This document shows, one piece after another, positions 5,232 to 13,515 of a stretch of 38,250 bases of DNA. The notes beneath the pieces were generated by a model, which was not told the DNA's origin, searched no databases, and saw only the letters and a program-made list of their open reading frames with translations. Both the position numbers and the translations under genes were made by a program. Origin of the DNA: a virus; IMG/VR virus record IMGVR_UViG_3300042387_000462, positions 1 through 38,250 of that record. One strand, given 5' to 3'. The stretch's first letter is position 1; each line of letters starts with the position of its first letter.

Positions 5232-5651
5232 ATGGATAAGAAAAATTCTACTGGCGGTGTAATTCTAGGATCATCCTATGACGAAGCCCGCACCCGCAAG
5301 ATTAATGCGGAAGCCGAGATCGCGGAGCTAGAGCTTCAGCGGATCAAGGCGACCATGTGCTTTACCGCAGATGTGGTGAAGGCGTGGGAAAGTGTCCTGC
5401 ACGCCTGCCGGGCCAAGATGCTGGCGGTCCCGACCAAGATGGCGCCCATTGTGGCTGGCACCAGCGATGTCAGCGTCATTAAGGAACGGCTGGAAGACGC
5501 AGTCCGCGAGGCGTTAAGCGAATTAGCTAACTATAACCCTAGCGTTGACCCCGTGGCGACCGGAACTGCGGCGCCGGCAGATGCAATTGCCGAAGATGAG
5601 GCGCCCAAGAAGCGGGGCCGGCCTCGTAAGATCGACAAGCTGAAGTCATGA
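5232..5651 (+). CDS. Terminase small subunit
   Basis: The 139-residue protein has the long central helices of lambda Nu1-type small terminases (YDEARTRKINAEAEIAELEL, then VVKAWESVLHACRAKML) and a C-terminal AT-hook-like tail KKRGRPRK. The small subunit recognises the packaging site and directs the large subunit to it. The gene is directly before the large terminase, overlapping by four bases (ATGA). There is no N-terminal winged helix as in Nu1, so DNA recognition may rely on the basic tail or on multimers. The role is well supported by position. Confidence 0.86.
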   Translation: MDKKNSTGGVILGSSYDEARTRKINAEAEIAELELQRIKATMCFTADVVKAWESVLHACRAKMLAVPTKMAPIVAGTSDVSVIKERLEDAVREALSELANYNPSVDPVATGTAAPADAIAEDEAPKKRGRPRKIDKLKS

Positions 5652-7513
5652 TTGTCTTAGACCAGACGATTAGGGCGGAGGCCCTTAGCCAGATGGCTAA
5701 CGCAATGCGTCGCCTCACCCCGCCGCCGCGCTTGAGCGTTGCCGAGTGGGCAGATGCCGAGCGGCGGCTGGACTCCCAATCTTCGGCTGAGCCCGGTCGG
5801 TGGTATACTTCGCGTGCGGAGTACCAGCGCGGCATCATGGACGCCTGCTCCGACCCGTCGGTGCGCGAAGTCGTCGTGATGTGCGGCACGCAGTCCGGCA
5901 AGTCAGAGGCGATCCTTAATACCATTGGCTATCACATGCACCACGATCCTTGCCCGATCTTGGTGATGCAGCCGACCGTCGATATGGCGCAGTCTTTCTC
6001 GAAGGACCGCGTCACCGCCGGTCTGATCCGTCCAACCCCGGCTCTGCGTGGGCTGGTTAACGATAGTAGGGCCAAAGATGCTAATAATACGACATTGCAT
6101 AAGGTTTTTGCTGGTGGCGCTCTGTCTCTTGTTGGGGCTAACAGTCCATCTTCCCTTGCTTCTCGTCCTATTCGCGTTGTCCTATGCGACGAAGTTGACC
6201 GATACCCTCCTTCGGCAGGTGAAGAAGGTGACCCAATTTCTCTGGCTAAGCGCAGAGCGGCTACGTTCTGGAACCGGAAGATAATTCAGGTATCGACCCC
6301 GACCAATCGGGGTGCGAGCCGGATCGAGGACGCATACGAGGAGACAGATAAACGCAAGTTTTATGTCCCTTGCCCGCATTGCGACCATTCTCAGCTTTTG
6401 CTCTGGGCCAACGTTAACTGGGAAGACGATAATCCCAAGACGGCGCGCTACCACTGCGCGGAATGCGGTGCCGGCTGGACGGAAAGCGAGCGGCATGCGG
6501 CTGTCTCGCGCGGGCAATGGGTGGCTACGGCCAAGTTTAACGGCGCTGCCGGCTTTTGGTTCAATGCGCTGTACTCCCCTTGGGTCGATCTGGTCGATAC
6601 GGTTGAGGAGTTTCTGGCCTGCCGTAAGGATCCGATGCGGCTTAAGACGTTCGTTAACACTATTCTGGCTGAGACTTGGGAAGATCAGGGCGACGGCGTC
6701 GATGATTATGCCGTGGCGCAGCGCAAAGAGGATTATGATGGCATCCCAGAGGATGTCGTGCTGCTGACTGCCGGCGTTGACGTACAGGACGACCGCCTTG
6801 AGGTCGAAGTGGTCGGCTGGGGCGCCGGGGAGGAAAGCTGGCAGATCGAATATCACGTTCTGTACGGCGATCCGTCATCGCCGCGCCTCTGGGCGCAACT
6901 GGATGAGATTATTCTGGCGACATACGAGCATCCGATTGGCGAGCCCATGCTTATCCGCGCTACTTGCGTGGACTCCGGCGGTCATCATACCCGCGCTGTC
7001 TATAACTATGCCAAGACTCGCGCCGGCCACCGGGTGTTTGCCATCAAGGGTGTCGGCGGCGAGGGTAAGCCAATCGTGGGTCGCCCCAGCAAAAACAACG
7101 TCGGCAAGGTGCCGCTATATGCCATTGGCGTAGATACGGCCAAGGAACTGCACTATGCCCGGCTAAGAATTGACGAAGCAGGCCCCGGCTACTGCCATTT
7201 TCAGGCCAAGCGGGATGATGAATACTTCCGGCAGTTGACGGCGGAAAAGCAGGTCATCAAATATCACAAGGGTTATCCGACCAGAACTTGGGTGAAAACC
7301 CGCACCAGAAACGAGGCTCTGGACGTTCGTGTTTACGCGATTGCTGCCTTTCACATATTAAATGTGAATATGGATAGCATTGCTCGCCGCTTTTATGCTA
7401 ATGTGGAGCGTAGGGCGGAAGTTGCAGCCCCGAAGGAGGTGGCGAAGCCGCATCCACTGGTTGGCCCCAAGCGGGCAAGACCAAAGGGCGGATTTGCGAA
7501 TAACTGGCGTTGA
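5648..7513 (+). CDS. Terminase large subunit (GpA family)
   Basis: The 621-residue protein is a lambda GpA-type packaging motor. The ATPase part has a Walker A GTQSGKS (residues 80-86) and a Walker B ending LCDEVDRY with D181 and E182. A zinc-ribbon-like CPHCDH ... CAECG pair follows in the middle, as in GpA. The C-terminal nuclease has acidic motifs DVQDDRLEVEVVGWG and CVDSGG. It cuts concatemers and pumps DNA into the prohead. GpA-type enzymes use cos ends, which fits a circularly assembled genome of unit length. A patch at about 6060-6250 is poorer in G+C than the rest, but the frame is intact. Confidence 0.96.
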   Translation: MIVLDQTIRAEALSQMANAMRRLTPPPRLSVAEWADAERRLDSQSSAEPGRWYTSRAEYQRGIMDACSDPSVREVVVMCGTQSGKSEAILNTIGYHMHHDPCPILVMQPTVDMAQSFSKDRVTAGLIRPTPALRGLVNDSRAKDANNTTLHKVFAGGALSLVGANSPSSLASRPIRVVLCDEVDRYPPSAGEEGDPISLAKRRAATFWNRKIIQVSTPTNRGASRIEDAYEETDKRKFYVPCPHCDHSQLLLWANVNWEDDNPKTARYHCAECGAGWTESERHAAVSRGQWVATAKFNGAAGFWFNALYSPWVDLVDTVEEFLACRKDPMRLKTFVNTILAETWEDQGDGVDDYAVAQRKEDYDGIPEDVVLLTAGVDVQDDRLEVEVVGWGAGEESWQIEYHVLYGDPSSPRLWAQLDEIILATYEHPIGEPMLIRATCVDSGGHHTRAVYNYAKTRAGHRVFAIKGVGGEGKPIVGRPSKNNVGKVPLYAIGVDTAKELHYARLRIDEAGPGYCHFQAKRDDEYFRQLTAEKQVIKYHKGYPTRTWVKTRTRNEALDVRVYAIAAFHILNVNMDSIARRFYANVERRAEVAAPKEVAKPHPLVGPKRARPKGGFANNWR

Positions 7514-7519
7514 GGGCTG

Positions 7520-8107
7520 ATGGCTAACCTGTTCGACGAAAGCAATGCTCCAGAGGGCGAACCGCTTAAGATAGTGGTTGGCGACTTCATCCAGTGGAAA
7601 AAGACGGCGCTTGCCGAATCTTACCCGCCTGCAAGTTATTCCGCTGAATATGTGGCGCGTGTTTCTCAGGGTGGATCGTCGGAAATCAAGCTTCCCGCGA
7701 CAGAGCGGGCCGGCTATTATCTTTTTCAGGTTTCGAGCGCCACTTCTGCCGCATTTGAGCCCGGCTTCTATCACTGGCAGCTTGAGATTGTCCAAACCGC
7801 CACTGGCAACCGCATCGTTATCGAGCGCGGCGAGTTCGAGGCCATTCCCGATCTCGACAATAACGGCTCTGACCCCCGCACTCATGCCGAGATTATGCTC
7901 GATAAGATCGAGTCGTTGCTTGAGGGCCGTGCCGACAAGGATGTAAGCAGTTATAGCATTCAGGGGCGGTCGATCTCAAAGATGAGCATCGCCGATCTTT
8001 TGCAATGGCGCGATTATTATCGTAAGGAAGTGTCTAAGGAGCGTCGGGACAATGCAATTGCTCTCGGAAAGCCGACCAAGACCACGATGAAGGTGCGATT
8101 CCTATGA
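7520..8107 (+). CDS. gpW-like head-tail joining protein with N-terminal beta domain
   Basis: The 195-residue protein lies between terminase and portal, where lambda has the 68-residue head-tail joining protein W. The last third (VSSYSIQGRSISKMSIADLLQWRDYYRKEV, in pieces) matches the W pattern of a small beta hairpin followed by a helix. The first two thirds read as a beta-sandwich (VVGDFIQWKK, EIKLPATERAGYYLFQVSS, FYHWQLEI). An extended W with an extra N-terminal domain is known in phages of alphaproteobacteria, as far as I recall. It should close the portal opening and receive the tail. The stop overlaps the portal start (ATGA). Confidence 0.68.
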   Translation: MANLFDESNAPEGEPLKIVVGDFIQWKKTALAESYPPASYSAEYVARVSQGGSSEIKLPATERAGYYLFQVSSATSAAFEPGFYHWQLEIVQTATGNRIVIERGEFEAIPDLDNNGSDPRTHAEIMLDKIESLLEGRADKDVSSYSIQGRSISKMSIADLLQWRDYYRKEVSKERRDNAIALGKPTKTTMKVRFL

Positions 8108-9588
8108 GCCTTTGGCGAGAGATTTTGGGGCTTCCGCAAAAGAATAGCGCATCTCCCATGCGTAAGCGCGCATATCATGCTGCTAACACGGGTCGCTTGT
8201 TCGCTGACTTCATGGCCTCTAGCAAGAGCGCCGACAGCGAATTAAAGCCCGATCTTATCATTATGCGAAACCGCGCCCGTGCGCTGGCTCGCGATGATGT
8301 CTATGTAAAGCGGTATCTTGGCCTTCTTGAAACCAATGTGGTTGGCGATAAAGGTGTGACGCTTCAGGTAAAGGCGCGCAACACTGATAATAGCCTTGAT
8401 GTAATCGGCAACAATATCATTGAGAACGCTTGGTTCCAGTTTGGACTGAAGGGTAACTGCACGGCTGATGGTCGGCTCTCATGGGTTGATCTTCAAAAGT
8501 TGGTGATGTCCACAACTGCTCGCGATGGCGAGATTTTCGTACAGATTGTCCGCAATCGTTCTTTTGCGCATGGCATGGCATTTCATCCGGTCGAGCCAGA
8601 CCAGATTGATGAAATGAAGAATGAGCGCCTCAGAAACGGCCATGAAATTCGCATGGGCATTGAGGTCGATAGCAATCAGCGTCCGGTGGCCTACTGGGTT
8701 AAGCCTCGCCACCCCGGCGATTACGACTTTTCGTCAATCAGTCAGAATCCATCAGTTCGCATTCCGGCCAAGGACATTATCCATGTCTACAGGCAGGAAC
8801 GGGCCGGACAGACGCGTGGCGAGCCTTGGATGGCGCCCGCCATGAGCCAGCTAAAAATGCTGAACGCTCACCGCGAGGCTGAATTGGTTGCCAGCCGCAT
8901 GGCTGCATCAAAGATGGGCTTTTTTACGTCAGATAGCGGAGAAGATGCACCCGCTGATGATTATGATAACTCCGTTCCGATTATTGATGCTGAGCCCGGT
9001 ACGTTCCATCAACTTCCCGCTGGTGTGGACTTTAAACCGTTTGATCCGACGCATCCGGCGACTGCCTTTGCTGAGTTCCAGAAGGGCATTCTGCGCGGGA
9101 TCGCATCTGGTCTGGCGGTTTCCTATGCCAGCCTGTCGAATGACCTAGAGGGAACTTCTTATAGCTCGATCCGCCAAGGAGCGCTGGAAGAGCGTGACGC
9201 CTATCGGATGATGCAGCAGTTCCTGCTCGATCATTTCATCATTCCGGCGTACTCAACGTGGCTGATGCACGTTATGGAGTTTGGTTACATCCCGATCCCA
9301 GCGGCTCGCTTCGATAAGTTCTTCCCTGCCACCAGCTTCCGTCCGCGTGGTTGGCAATGGGTCGATCCGCAGAAGGAAATTAGTGCTGCTGTGCAGGCTA
9401 TGCATAACGGCATTATGTCGATGCAGGATGTGTCAAACCAATATGGCCGGGACATCGAGGAAACATTCAGCCAGTGGCAGCGCGATCAGGAACTGGCAAG
9501 CCAGTTTGGCCTGACACTGGCTTTCTCGCCGTTTGGCGGCAATGAACAGGCGAAGGGAGCAGACGTTGTCCAGCCTCAAGCCGACTGA
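8104..9588 (+). CDS. Portal protein (lambda gpB family)
   Basis: The 494-residue protein is a lambda-type portal (Phage_portal_2). It starts with a helical N-terminus, then NRARALARDDVYVKRYLGLLETNVVGDKG, which is typical of the family, then a beta-rich middle and the conserved C-terminal DLEGTSYSSIRQGALEERD region. Twelve copies form the DNA entry ring and bind the terminase. The gene overlaps the W-like gene by four bases and its 3' end overlaps the start region of the protease-capsid gene by about 20-50 bases, depending on the start used there. Confidence 0.95.
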   Translation: MSLWREILGLPQKNSASPMRKRAYHAANTGRLFADFMASSKSADSELKPDLIIMRNRARALARDDVYVKRYLGLLETNVVGDKGVTLQVKARNTDNSLDVIGNNIIENAWFQFGLKGNCTADGRLSWVDLQKLVMSTTARDGEIFVQIVRNRSFAHGMAFHPVEPDQIDEMKNERLRNGHEIRMGIEVDSNQRPVAYWVKPRHPGDYDFSSISQNPSVRIPAKDIIHVYRQERAGQTRGEPWMAPAMSQLKMLNAHREAELVASRMAASKMGFFTSDSGEDAPADDYDNSVPIIDAEPGTFHQLPAGVDFKPFDPTHPATAFAEFQKGILRGIASGLAVSYASLSNDLEGTSYSSIRQGALEERDAYRMMQQFLLDHFIIPAYSTWLMHVMEFGYIPIPAARFDKFFPATSFRPRGWQWVDPQKEISAAVQAMHNGIMSMQDVSNQYGRDIEETFSQWQRDQELASQFGLTLAFSPFGGNEQAKGADVVQPQAD

Positions 9589-12292
9589 AGGCATGAAAGA
9601 AGAGGCCCAGCGCGGCCTCGATTGGCGGCGTGAGTTCGGTCGGGGCGGCACTGAGGTTGGCATTGCCCGCGCCCGTGACATCGTCAACGACCGTGAGCTT
9701 TCGCCTGAGACAGTGAAGCGGATGTACAGCTTCTTCAGCCGCCATGAGGTGGACAAGGAAGCAGAAGGTTTCCGCCCCGGCGAAAAGGGCTATCCGTCGA
9801 ACGGTCGCATTGCTTGGGCACTCTGGGGCGGTGACGCTGGGTATTCGTGGTCAAAGGAAAAGGTTGCCAGCATGAAGGAAGATCGCGCTGCGCCTGACGC
9901 GCTAAAGGTTGGCGATTTCGTCGAATGGAATTCGTCTGGCGGCAAGGCCCGTGGTCAGATCGAGCATATCATGCGCGAAGGCACTCTTGGCATCCCTGAT
10001 AGCGAGTTCTCGATTGAGGCCACCGAGGAAGACCCGGCGGCTCTAATCCGCATCTATCGGGATGGCGAACCTACCGAAACGCTGGTTGGGCACCGTTTCT
10101 CGACGCTTACCAAGATCGCGGCGATCCGTTCTATTGACGAAATGCGTCCCTATCCCAATGAACACGCTGCCCGCCTGAAAGACCCCAGCAAGTACGAGAG
10201 CTTCCGCCGCAAGAACAATGAAGGCGGCGAAGGTATCGACTTCATTTATGGCATTTTGCCAGAAGGTGGCAGTGAGCTTCAGGCCATTCGTTTTGACAAA
10301 AATCGCTTTACTCCGACTGAAGCCAAGGCTTGGTTGATTGACCATGACTTTAAGGCTATACTGTTCGAGGAGGCCAGTGGGGAACGCGCCGTGTCTGAAG
10401 AGCTTGAAGAGCGGATGAAGGTCAAGGTTGAGGTCGAGATCGACAGCGATCCTGTAATCGACGTTGAAGAAGACATGGGTGAAGATGGCCCTGAGTATGT
10501 TTTTATCTCGGAAGAGGCCGACCGCAAGAACGTAGTCGAGCTTGAGCGTCGCGCCACCGACATGGATATTCGCGGCGTTGACGAAAAGAAGCGCACTGTA
10601 AGCATTGCCGTATCTTCGGAGCTTCCGGTCGAGCGATCTTTCGGCAGGGAAATTCTTGTTCATGAGGACGGCGCCATTGATATGGCCTTCCTCGCGTCTG
10701 GCCGGGCACCGCTGCTGCTCGACCACGATATGGAGCGCCAGATCGGCGTGATTGAATCTGTCGAACTTTCTGCCGACAGGGTGCTGCGAGCCAAAGTCCG
10801 GTTCGGGCGCTCTGCACTGGCGCAGGAAGTTTTTCAGGATGTTGTCGATGGTATTCGCGGAAACGTCTCCGTTGGATACCGCGTCAACAAAATGGAGCGG
10901 TCTCCGACTGACAAGGACGCGTATCTTGTCCGTTCGTGGTCGCCCCTTGAGGTATCTGTCGTTTCGATCCCTGCTGACCCGTCAGTCGGCGTCGGTCGTA
11001 GCGCGGCTGCTCTCGAACCCAAACCTACCGTTGAACCATCCATCAAAAAGGAGGCCAAAATGGCTGACGAAGTGAATCTGGATGCGGTTCGGGCCGAAGC
11101 TGCTGAAGCTGCTGCCCGCAATGCCGCCGCCATCATCGAACTGGGTGCGCGCCACAACAAGCGCGACCTCGCTGACGCCGCTATCCGCTCTGGCAAGAGC
11201 ATCGAGCAGTTCCGTGGCGAATTGCTGGAAGTGATCGGCAACGACAAGCCGCTCGAAAATCAGGACATTGGTCTGAGCAAGAAGGAAGCCCGTGGCTTCT
11301 CGCTGGTTCGCGCCATTGCCGCCCTCGCCAACCCCGGCGACCGTCGTCTGCGCGAAGCTGCTGCCTTCGAATTTGAAGCTGGCGAAGCTGCTGCTCAGCG
11401 CTATGGCCGCTCGGCTCAGGGCATCATGGTCCCCGTTGACGTTCTCGGCGTCTGGAAGCAGCGCGACCTGAACACCTCGGACGACAACGAACTGGTTGCC
11501 ACGAACCTGATGGCCGGCGACTTCATCGACGTTCTGCGTAACTCGGCTTCGGTCATGCAGGCCGGCGCCCGCATGATGCCGGGTCTGGTTGGCAACGTGG
11601 CGATCCCGAAGAAGACCGCTGCTTCGGCTGGTGGCTGGATCAGCACTGAAGGCGGCGCTTCGAGCGAATCGGAACCGACCTTCGGCACTGTCAGCCTGAC
11701 GCCGAAGACTGTTGGTGCGTTCACCGACATGACCCGCCAGTTGATCCTTCAGTCGACTCCGTCGGTTGAAGCTCTGGTTCGCGACGACCTGACGCAGGCG
11801 CTGGCTCTGGCTATCGACAAGGGCGCTCTGGAAGGCACCGGCCTGTCGGGTCAGCCGACCGGCATCCTCAGCACTGTTGGCGTCAACAAGCCGACCAACT
11901 TTGCTGCTGCGGTTCCGACCTTCGCTGAAATGGTGGCTCTCGAAACCGCCGTTGCCGAAGACAACGCTCTGATGGGCAACCTTGCCTACATCACTGACGC
12001 TGCCACCTACGGCGGTCTGAAGACCAAGGCCAAGGACGCTGGTTCGGGCATGTTCGTGATCGAGAACGGTCAGGCCAACGGCTACAACGTGATCCGCTCG
12101 CAGCAGTGCACCGCCGGGAACGTCTACTTCGGTAACTTCTCGGACCTGCTGATCGGCATGTGGGCCGGTCTGGACCTGACGGTCGATCCGTACACCGCTT
12201 CGACGAGCGGCACGGTTCGTATCGTCGCCCTCCAGACGGTTGACGTTGCGGTTCGTCACGCTGTGTCGTTCGCCTACAACAACGACGGCTAA
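9566..12292 (+). CDS. Prohead protease-major capsid protein fusion
   Basis: One uninterrupted frame encodes several modules. N-terminal: a 60-residue RARDIVNDRELSPETVKRM region, a DUF2945 (Tudor-like) domain near 9900-10120, and an XkdF-like QAIRFDKNRFTPTEAKAWL domain near 10180-10370. Middle: an HK97-type S78 prohead protease near 10600-11000, with the catalytic His of LLLDHD at 10724 and Ser of NVSVGY at 10868. C-terminal: an HK97-fold capsid precursor. The start is uncertain: the TTG at 9566 has a GAAGGGAG site; ATGs at 9542 and 9593 are alternatives with no good site. A fusion would tether the protease to the shell it matures. An internal start (next entry) can give capsid protein alone. 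Confidence 0.9.
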   Translation: MSSLKPTEGMKEEAQRGLDWRREFGRGGTEVGIARARDIVNDRELSPETVKRMYSFFSRHEVDKEAEGFRPGEKGYPSNGRIAWALWGGDAGYSWSKEKVASMKEDRAAPDALKVGDFVEWNSSGGKARGQIEHIMREGTLGIPDSEFSIEATEEDPAALIRIYRDGEPTETLVGHRFSTLTKIAAIRSIDEMRPYPNEHAARLKDPSKYESFRRKNNEGGEGIDFIYGILPEGGSELQAIRFDKNRFTPTEAKAWLIDHDFKAILFEEASGERAVSEELEERMKVKVEVEIDSDPVIDVEEDMGEDGPEYVFISEEADRKNVVELERRATDMDIRGVDEKKRTVSIAVSSELPVERSFGREILVHEDGAIDMAFLASGRAPLLLDHDMERQIGVIESVELSADRVLRAKVRFGRSALAQEVFQDVVDGIRGNVSVGYRVNKMERSPTDKDAYLVRSWSPLEVSVVSIPADPSVGVGRSAAALEPKPTVEPSIKKEAKMADEVNLDAVRAEAAEAAARNAAAIIELGARHNKRDLADAAIRSGKSIEQFRGELLEVIGNDKPLENQDIGLSKKEARGFSLVRAIAALANPGDRRLREAAAFEFEAGEAAAQRYGRSAQGIMVPVDVLGVWKQRDLNTSDDNELVATNLMAGDFIDVLRNSASVMQAGARMMPGLVGNVAIPKKTAASAGGWISTEGGASSESEPTFGTVSLTPKTVGAFTDMTRQLILQSTPSVEALVRDDLTQALALAIDKGALEGTGLSGQPTGILSTVGVNKPTNFAAAVPTFAEMVALETAVAEDNALMGNLAYITDAATYGGLKTKAKDAGSGMFVIENGQANGYNVIRSQQCTAGNVYFGNFSDLLIGMWAGLDLTVDPYTASTSGTVRIVALQTVDVAVRHAVSFAYNNDG
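11060..12292 (+). CDS. Major capsid protein precursor from an internal start
   Basis: Within the fusion frame, an ATG at 11060 is preceded by AAAAGGAGG (11046-11054), one of the best ribosome-binding sites in the window, five bases before the ATG. Starting here gives a 410-residue protein of typical HK97 capsid-precursor length. It has a helical N-terminal delta-like domain (AEAAEAAARNAAAIIELGA), then the shell domain beginning near SAQGIMVPVDVLG with conserved AGWISTEGG-like and FTDMTRQLI-like segments. Codon use is strongly biased from here onward, as expected for an abundant product, unlike the protease part. The ratio of full-length to internal product cannot be read from sequence. Confidence 0.88.
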   Translation: MADEVNLDAVRAEAAEAAARNAAAIIELGARHNKRDLADAAIRSGKSIEQFRGELLEVIGNDKPLENQDIGLSKKEARGFSLVRAIAALANPGDRRLREAAAFEFEAGEAAAQRYGRSAQGIMVPVDVLGVWKQRDLNTSDDNELVATNLMAGDFIDVLRNSASVMQAGARMMPGLVGNVAIPKKTAASAGGWISTEGGASSESEPTFGTVSLTPKTVGAFTDMTRQLILQSTPSVEALVRDDLTQALALAIDKGALEGTGLSGQPTGILSTVGVNKPTNFAAAVPTFAEMVALETAVAEDNALMGNLAYITDAATYGGLKTKAKDAGSGMFVIENGQANGYNVIRSQQCTAGNVYFGNFSDLLIGMWAGLDLTVDPYTASTSGTVRIVALQTVDVAVRHAVSFAYNNDG

Positions 12293-12300
12293 TTTGGTGA

Positions 12301-12331
12301 GGGGTGGCCGTTTGGAAGTCGCGGCCACCCC
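12301..12331 (+). terminator. Hairpin after the capsid gene (partial terminator or mRNA-stability element)
   Basis: GGGGTGGCCG (12301-12310) pairs perfectly with CGGCCACCCC (12322-12331) over an 11-base loop, nine bases after the capsid stop. There is no U-run after it, so it probably lets most transcription through. It would set off the abundant capsid message from the genes downstream. Confidence 0.72.
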
Positions 12332-12351
12332 AATCCTTTGAGGAGGATATA

Positions 12352-12621
12352 ATGGTATTGTCTACCGCCTCGATGATGGGCAAAAATTCGGAGAAGGTTA
12401 TGGCAAAGTATAAGTGCATTCGCGGTGTGGTAACCAGCCAAGGCGTTGCCAACGTCGGCGACATCGTTGAGCTTTCTGAGCGCGAAGCCAAAGCCCTCTC
12501 GGCCAAGTTCGTGCCAGTGGAAGATGCGCCTGAAGAAATCCGGGTGGCAGAGGCGCCTGCCATAGAGCATCGCGATCCCGTTGCTCCCCGGCGCGGTCGT
12601 CCGGCTAAGGCGTTCAAGTGA
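12352..12621 (+). CDS. Head-completion protein in the FI position
   Basis: The ATG at 12352 has a perfect GAGGAGG-type site (AGGAGG at 12341-12346). The 89-residue product starts with a short leader, then a small beta domain (KYKCIRGVVTSQGVANVGDIVELSEREAKAL) that looks like an SH3-type fold, then a proline- and alanine-rich linker and an AT-hook-like end RRGRPAKAFK. It lies between capsid and the FII-like gene, where lambda has FI, which helps packaging. The resemblance is by position and size only. The tail RGRP is shared with the small terminase, which may suggest both touch DNA. Confidence 0.62.
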   Translation: MVLSTASMMGKNSEKVMAKYKCIRGVVTSQGVANVGDIVELSEREAKALSAKFVPVEDAPEEIRVAEAPAIEHRDPVAPRRGRPAKAFK

Positions 12622-12926
12622 TCGAGTCTAGCGCAGACCTGCTTGACTTTCTGTCTCTCGACGACTTCGCCGAGAATGCGACCTATACGCCGATTGCCGG
12701 TAGCCCGGTAACGGTTCAGGGCATTTTCGATGCGCCGCAGGCGAGCCGCAATATCACCGAGATGATGGATGTCACGATCCCGGCGCCGCAGTTTGTCTGC
12801 CGCACTGTGGATGTCCCAAATGCGGCTGATGGCGATGCAATTGCTATCCGGTCAGTCAATTACTACGTTCGCGTTGTGATTACTGACGGGACTGGCATTA
12901 CCACCCTGATGCTGGAGAAGGCATGA
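12618..12926 (+). CDS. Head-tail attachment protein (gpFII-like)
   Basis: The GTG at 12618 overlaps the previous stop (GTGA). The 102-residue product has the profile of lambda FII: a helix-containing N-terminus (SADLLDFLSLDDFAENATY), then beta strands (VTVQGIFDAPQ, ITEMMDVTIPAPQFVC) and a beta-rich end that would form the barrel ring below W. It provides the surface the tail docks on. Size and position between FI- and U-like genes support the call. The stop overlaps the next start by four bases. Confidence 0.78.
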   Translation: MIESSADLLDFLSLDDFAENATYTPIAGSPVTVQGIFDAPQASRNITEMMDVTIPAPQFVCRTVDVPNAADGDAIAIRSVNYYVRVVITDGTGITTLMLEKA

Positions 12927-13366
12927 GCCACGTTCGCAACCAGATCAGAAACCGCATCGCGACCTTGGTGACTGGGCTGCCGGTCACCGGGGTAAGCGTT
13001 TATAAGATGCGGCGCTATGCTCTGGACGATTCCAAGCTGCCGGCGATCTGCGTTTACACTGGCGATGAATCCAGCAGCCTGATTACCGTTGGGACTCGCA
13101 CGCTGCGCCGCGTCATTAATGTCGTGGTGGAGGTGTTTGCTAAAGGCGCCAGCGCAACAATCTCAGACACGATTGATAATATCTGCGTGTCGGCGGAAGA
13201 GGCCATTGCTGGCGACTTCACCCTGAACGGCCTAGCTAAATCGACAGTTCTTATCTCCACGGAAACTGATGTTAACATCGAGGGCGAGTCCGGCATCGGT
13301 TCGGCCCGCTTGGTCTACGCAGTCGAATATGTTACAAGCATTAATGATGTGGAGACTGCCCGGTGA
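12923..13366 (+). CDS. Tail terminator protein (gpU-like)
   Basis: The 147-residue product begins with a helix (SHVRNQIRNRIATLVTGL), then strands with PAICVYTGDESS and RRVINVVVEVFAKG, and a final beta stretch SARLVYAVEYVTSI. This alpha/beta layout matches lambda U, which caps the tail tube when it reaches full length. In lambda Z lies before U. No Z-like gene is present between FII and U here, and the only candidate is at 1305-2030. The gene is coupled on both sides by overlaps of four bases. Confidence 0.72.
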   Translation: MSHVRNQIRNRIATLVTGLPVTGVSVYKMRRYALDDSKLPAICVYTGDESSSLITVGTRTLRRVINVVVEVFAKGASATISDTIDNICVSAEEAIAGDFTLNGLAKSTVLISTETDVNIEGESGIGSARLVYAVEYVTSINDVETAR

Positions 13367-13515
13367 AAATGATCCCAGTCTATAACGCCAATGGCGATAA
13401 AATTCTGGCCTGCGCCTGTGATTTGGGTTACTACCAAACCATAGGTTGGACGCCTGAAGAGCCGGCCAAGGCACCTGCCAAGGCCAAGTCAAAAAGCACT
13501 AAGGAGGCTGAGTAA
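13363..13515 (+). CDS. Hypothetical protein, 50 aa
   Basis: This gene fits exactly between the U-like and tail-tube genes, with a GTGA overlap at its start and a TAATG overlap at its end. The ATG at 13369 is an alternative. The N-terminal half (MIPVYNANGDKILACACDLGYYQTIG, read in pieces) has two cysteines and beta-strand character; the C-terminal half is a lysine-, alanine- and glutamate-rich tail. A strong AAGGAGG site for the tail-tube gene lies inside it. It may be a small tail or connector accessory. I do not recognise a family. Confidence 0.6.
   Translation: MKMIPVYNANGDKILACACDLGYYQTIGWTPEEPAKAPAKAKSKSTKEAE

Noticed and set aside
6060-6250. Lower-GC patch in the terminase gene
   Set aside because: Sampled lines are 45-50% GC, but the frame and Walker B motif are intact and the difference is too small to claim transfer.
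6182-6856. Minus-strand frame of 224 codons opposite the large terminase
   Set aside because: The plus strand carries the conserved terminase motifs throughout this stretch.
10982-12328. Long open frame of 448 codons on the minus strand
   Set aside because: It mirrors the strongly codon-biased capsid gene and has no ribosome-binding site; the plus-strand protein is clearly an HK97 capsid protein.
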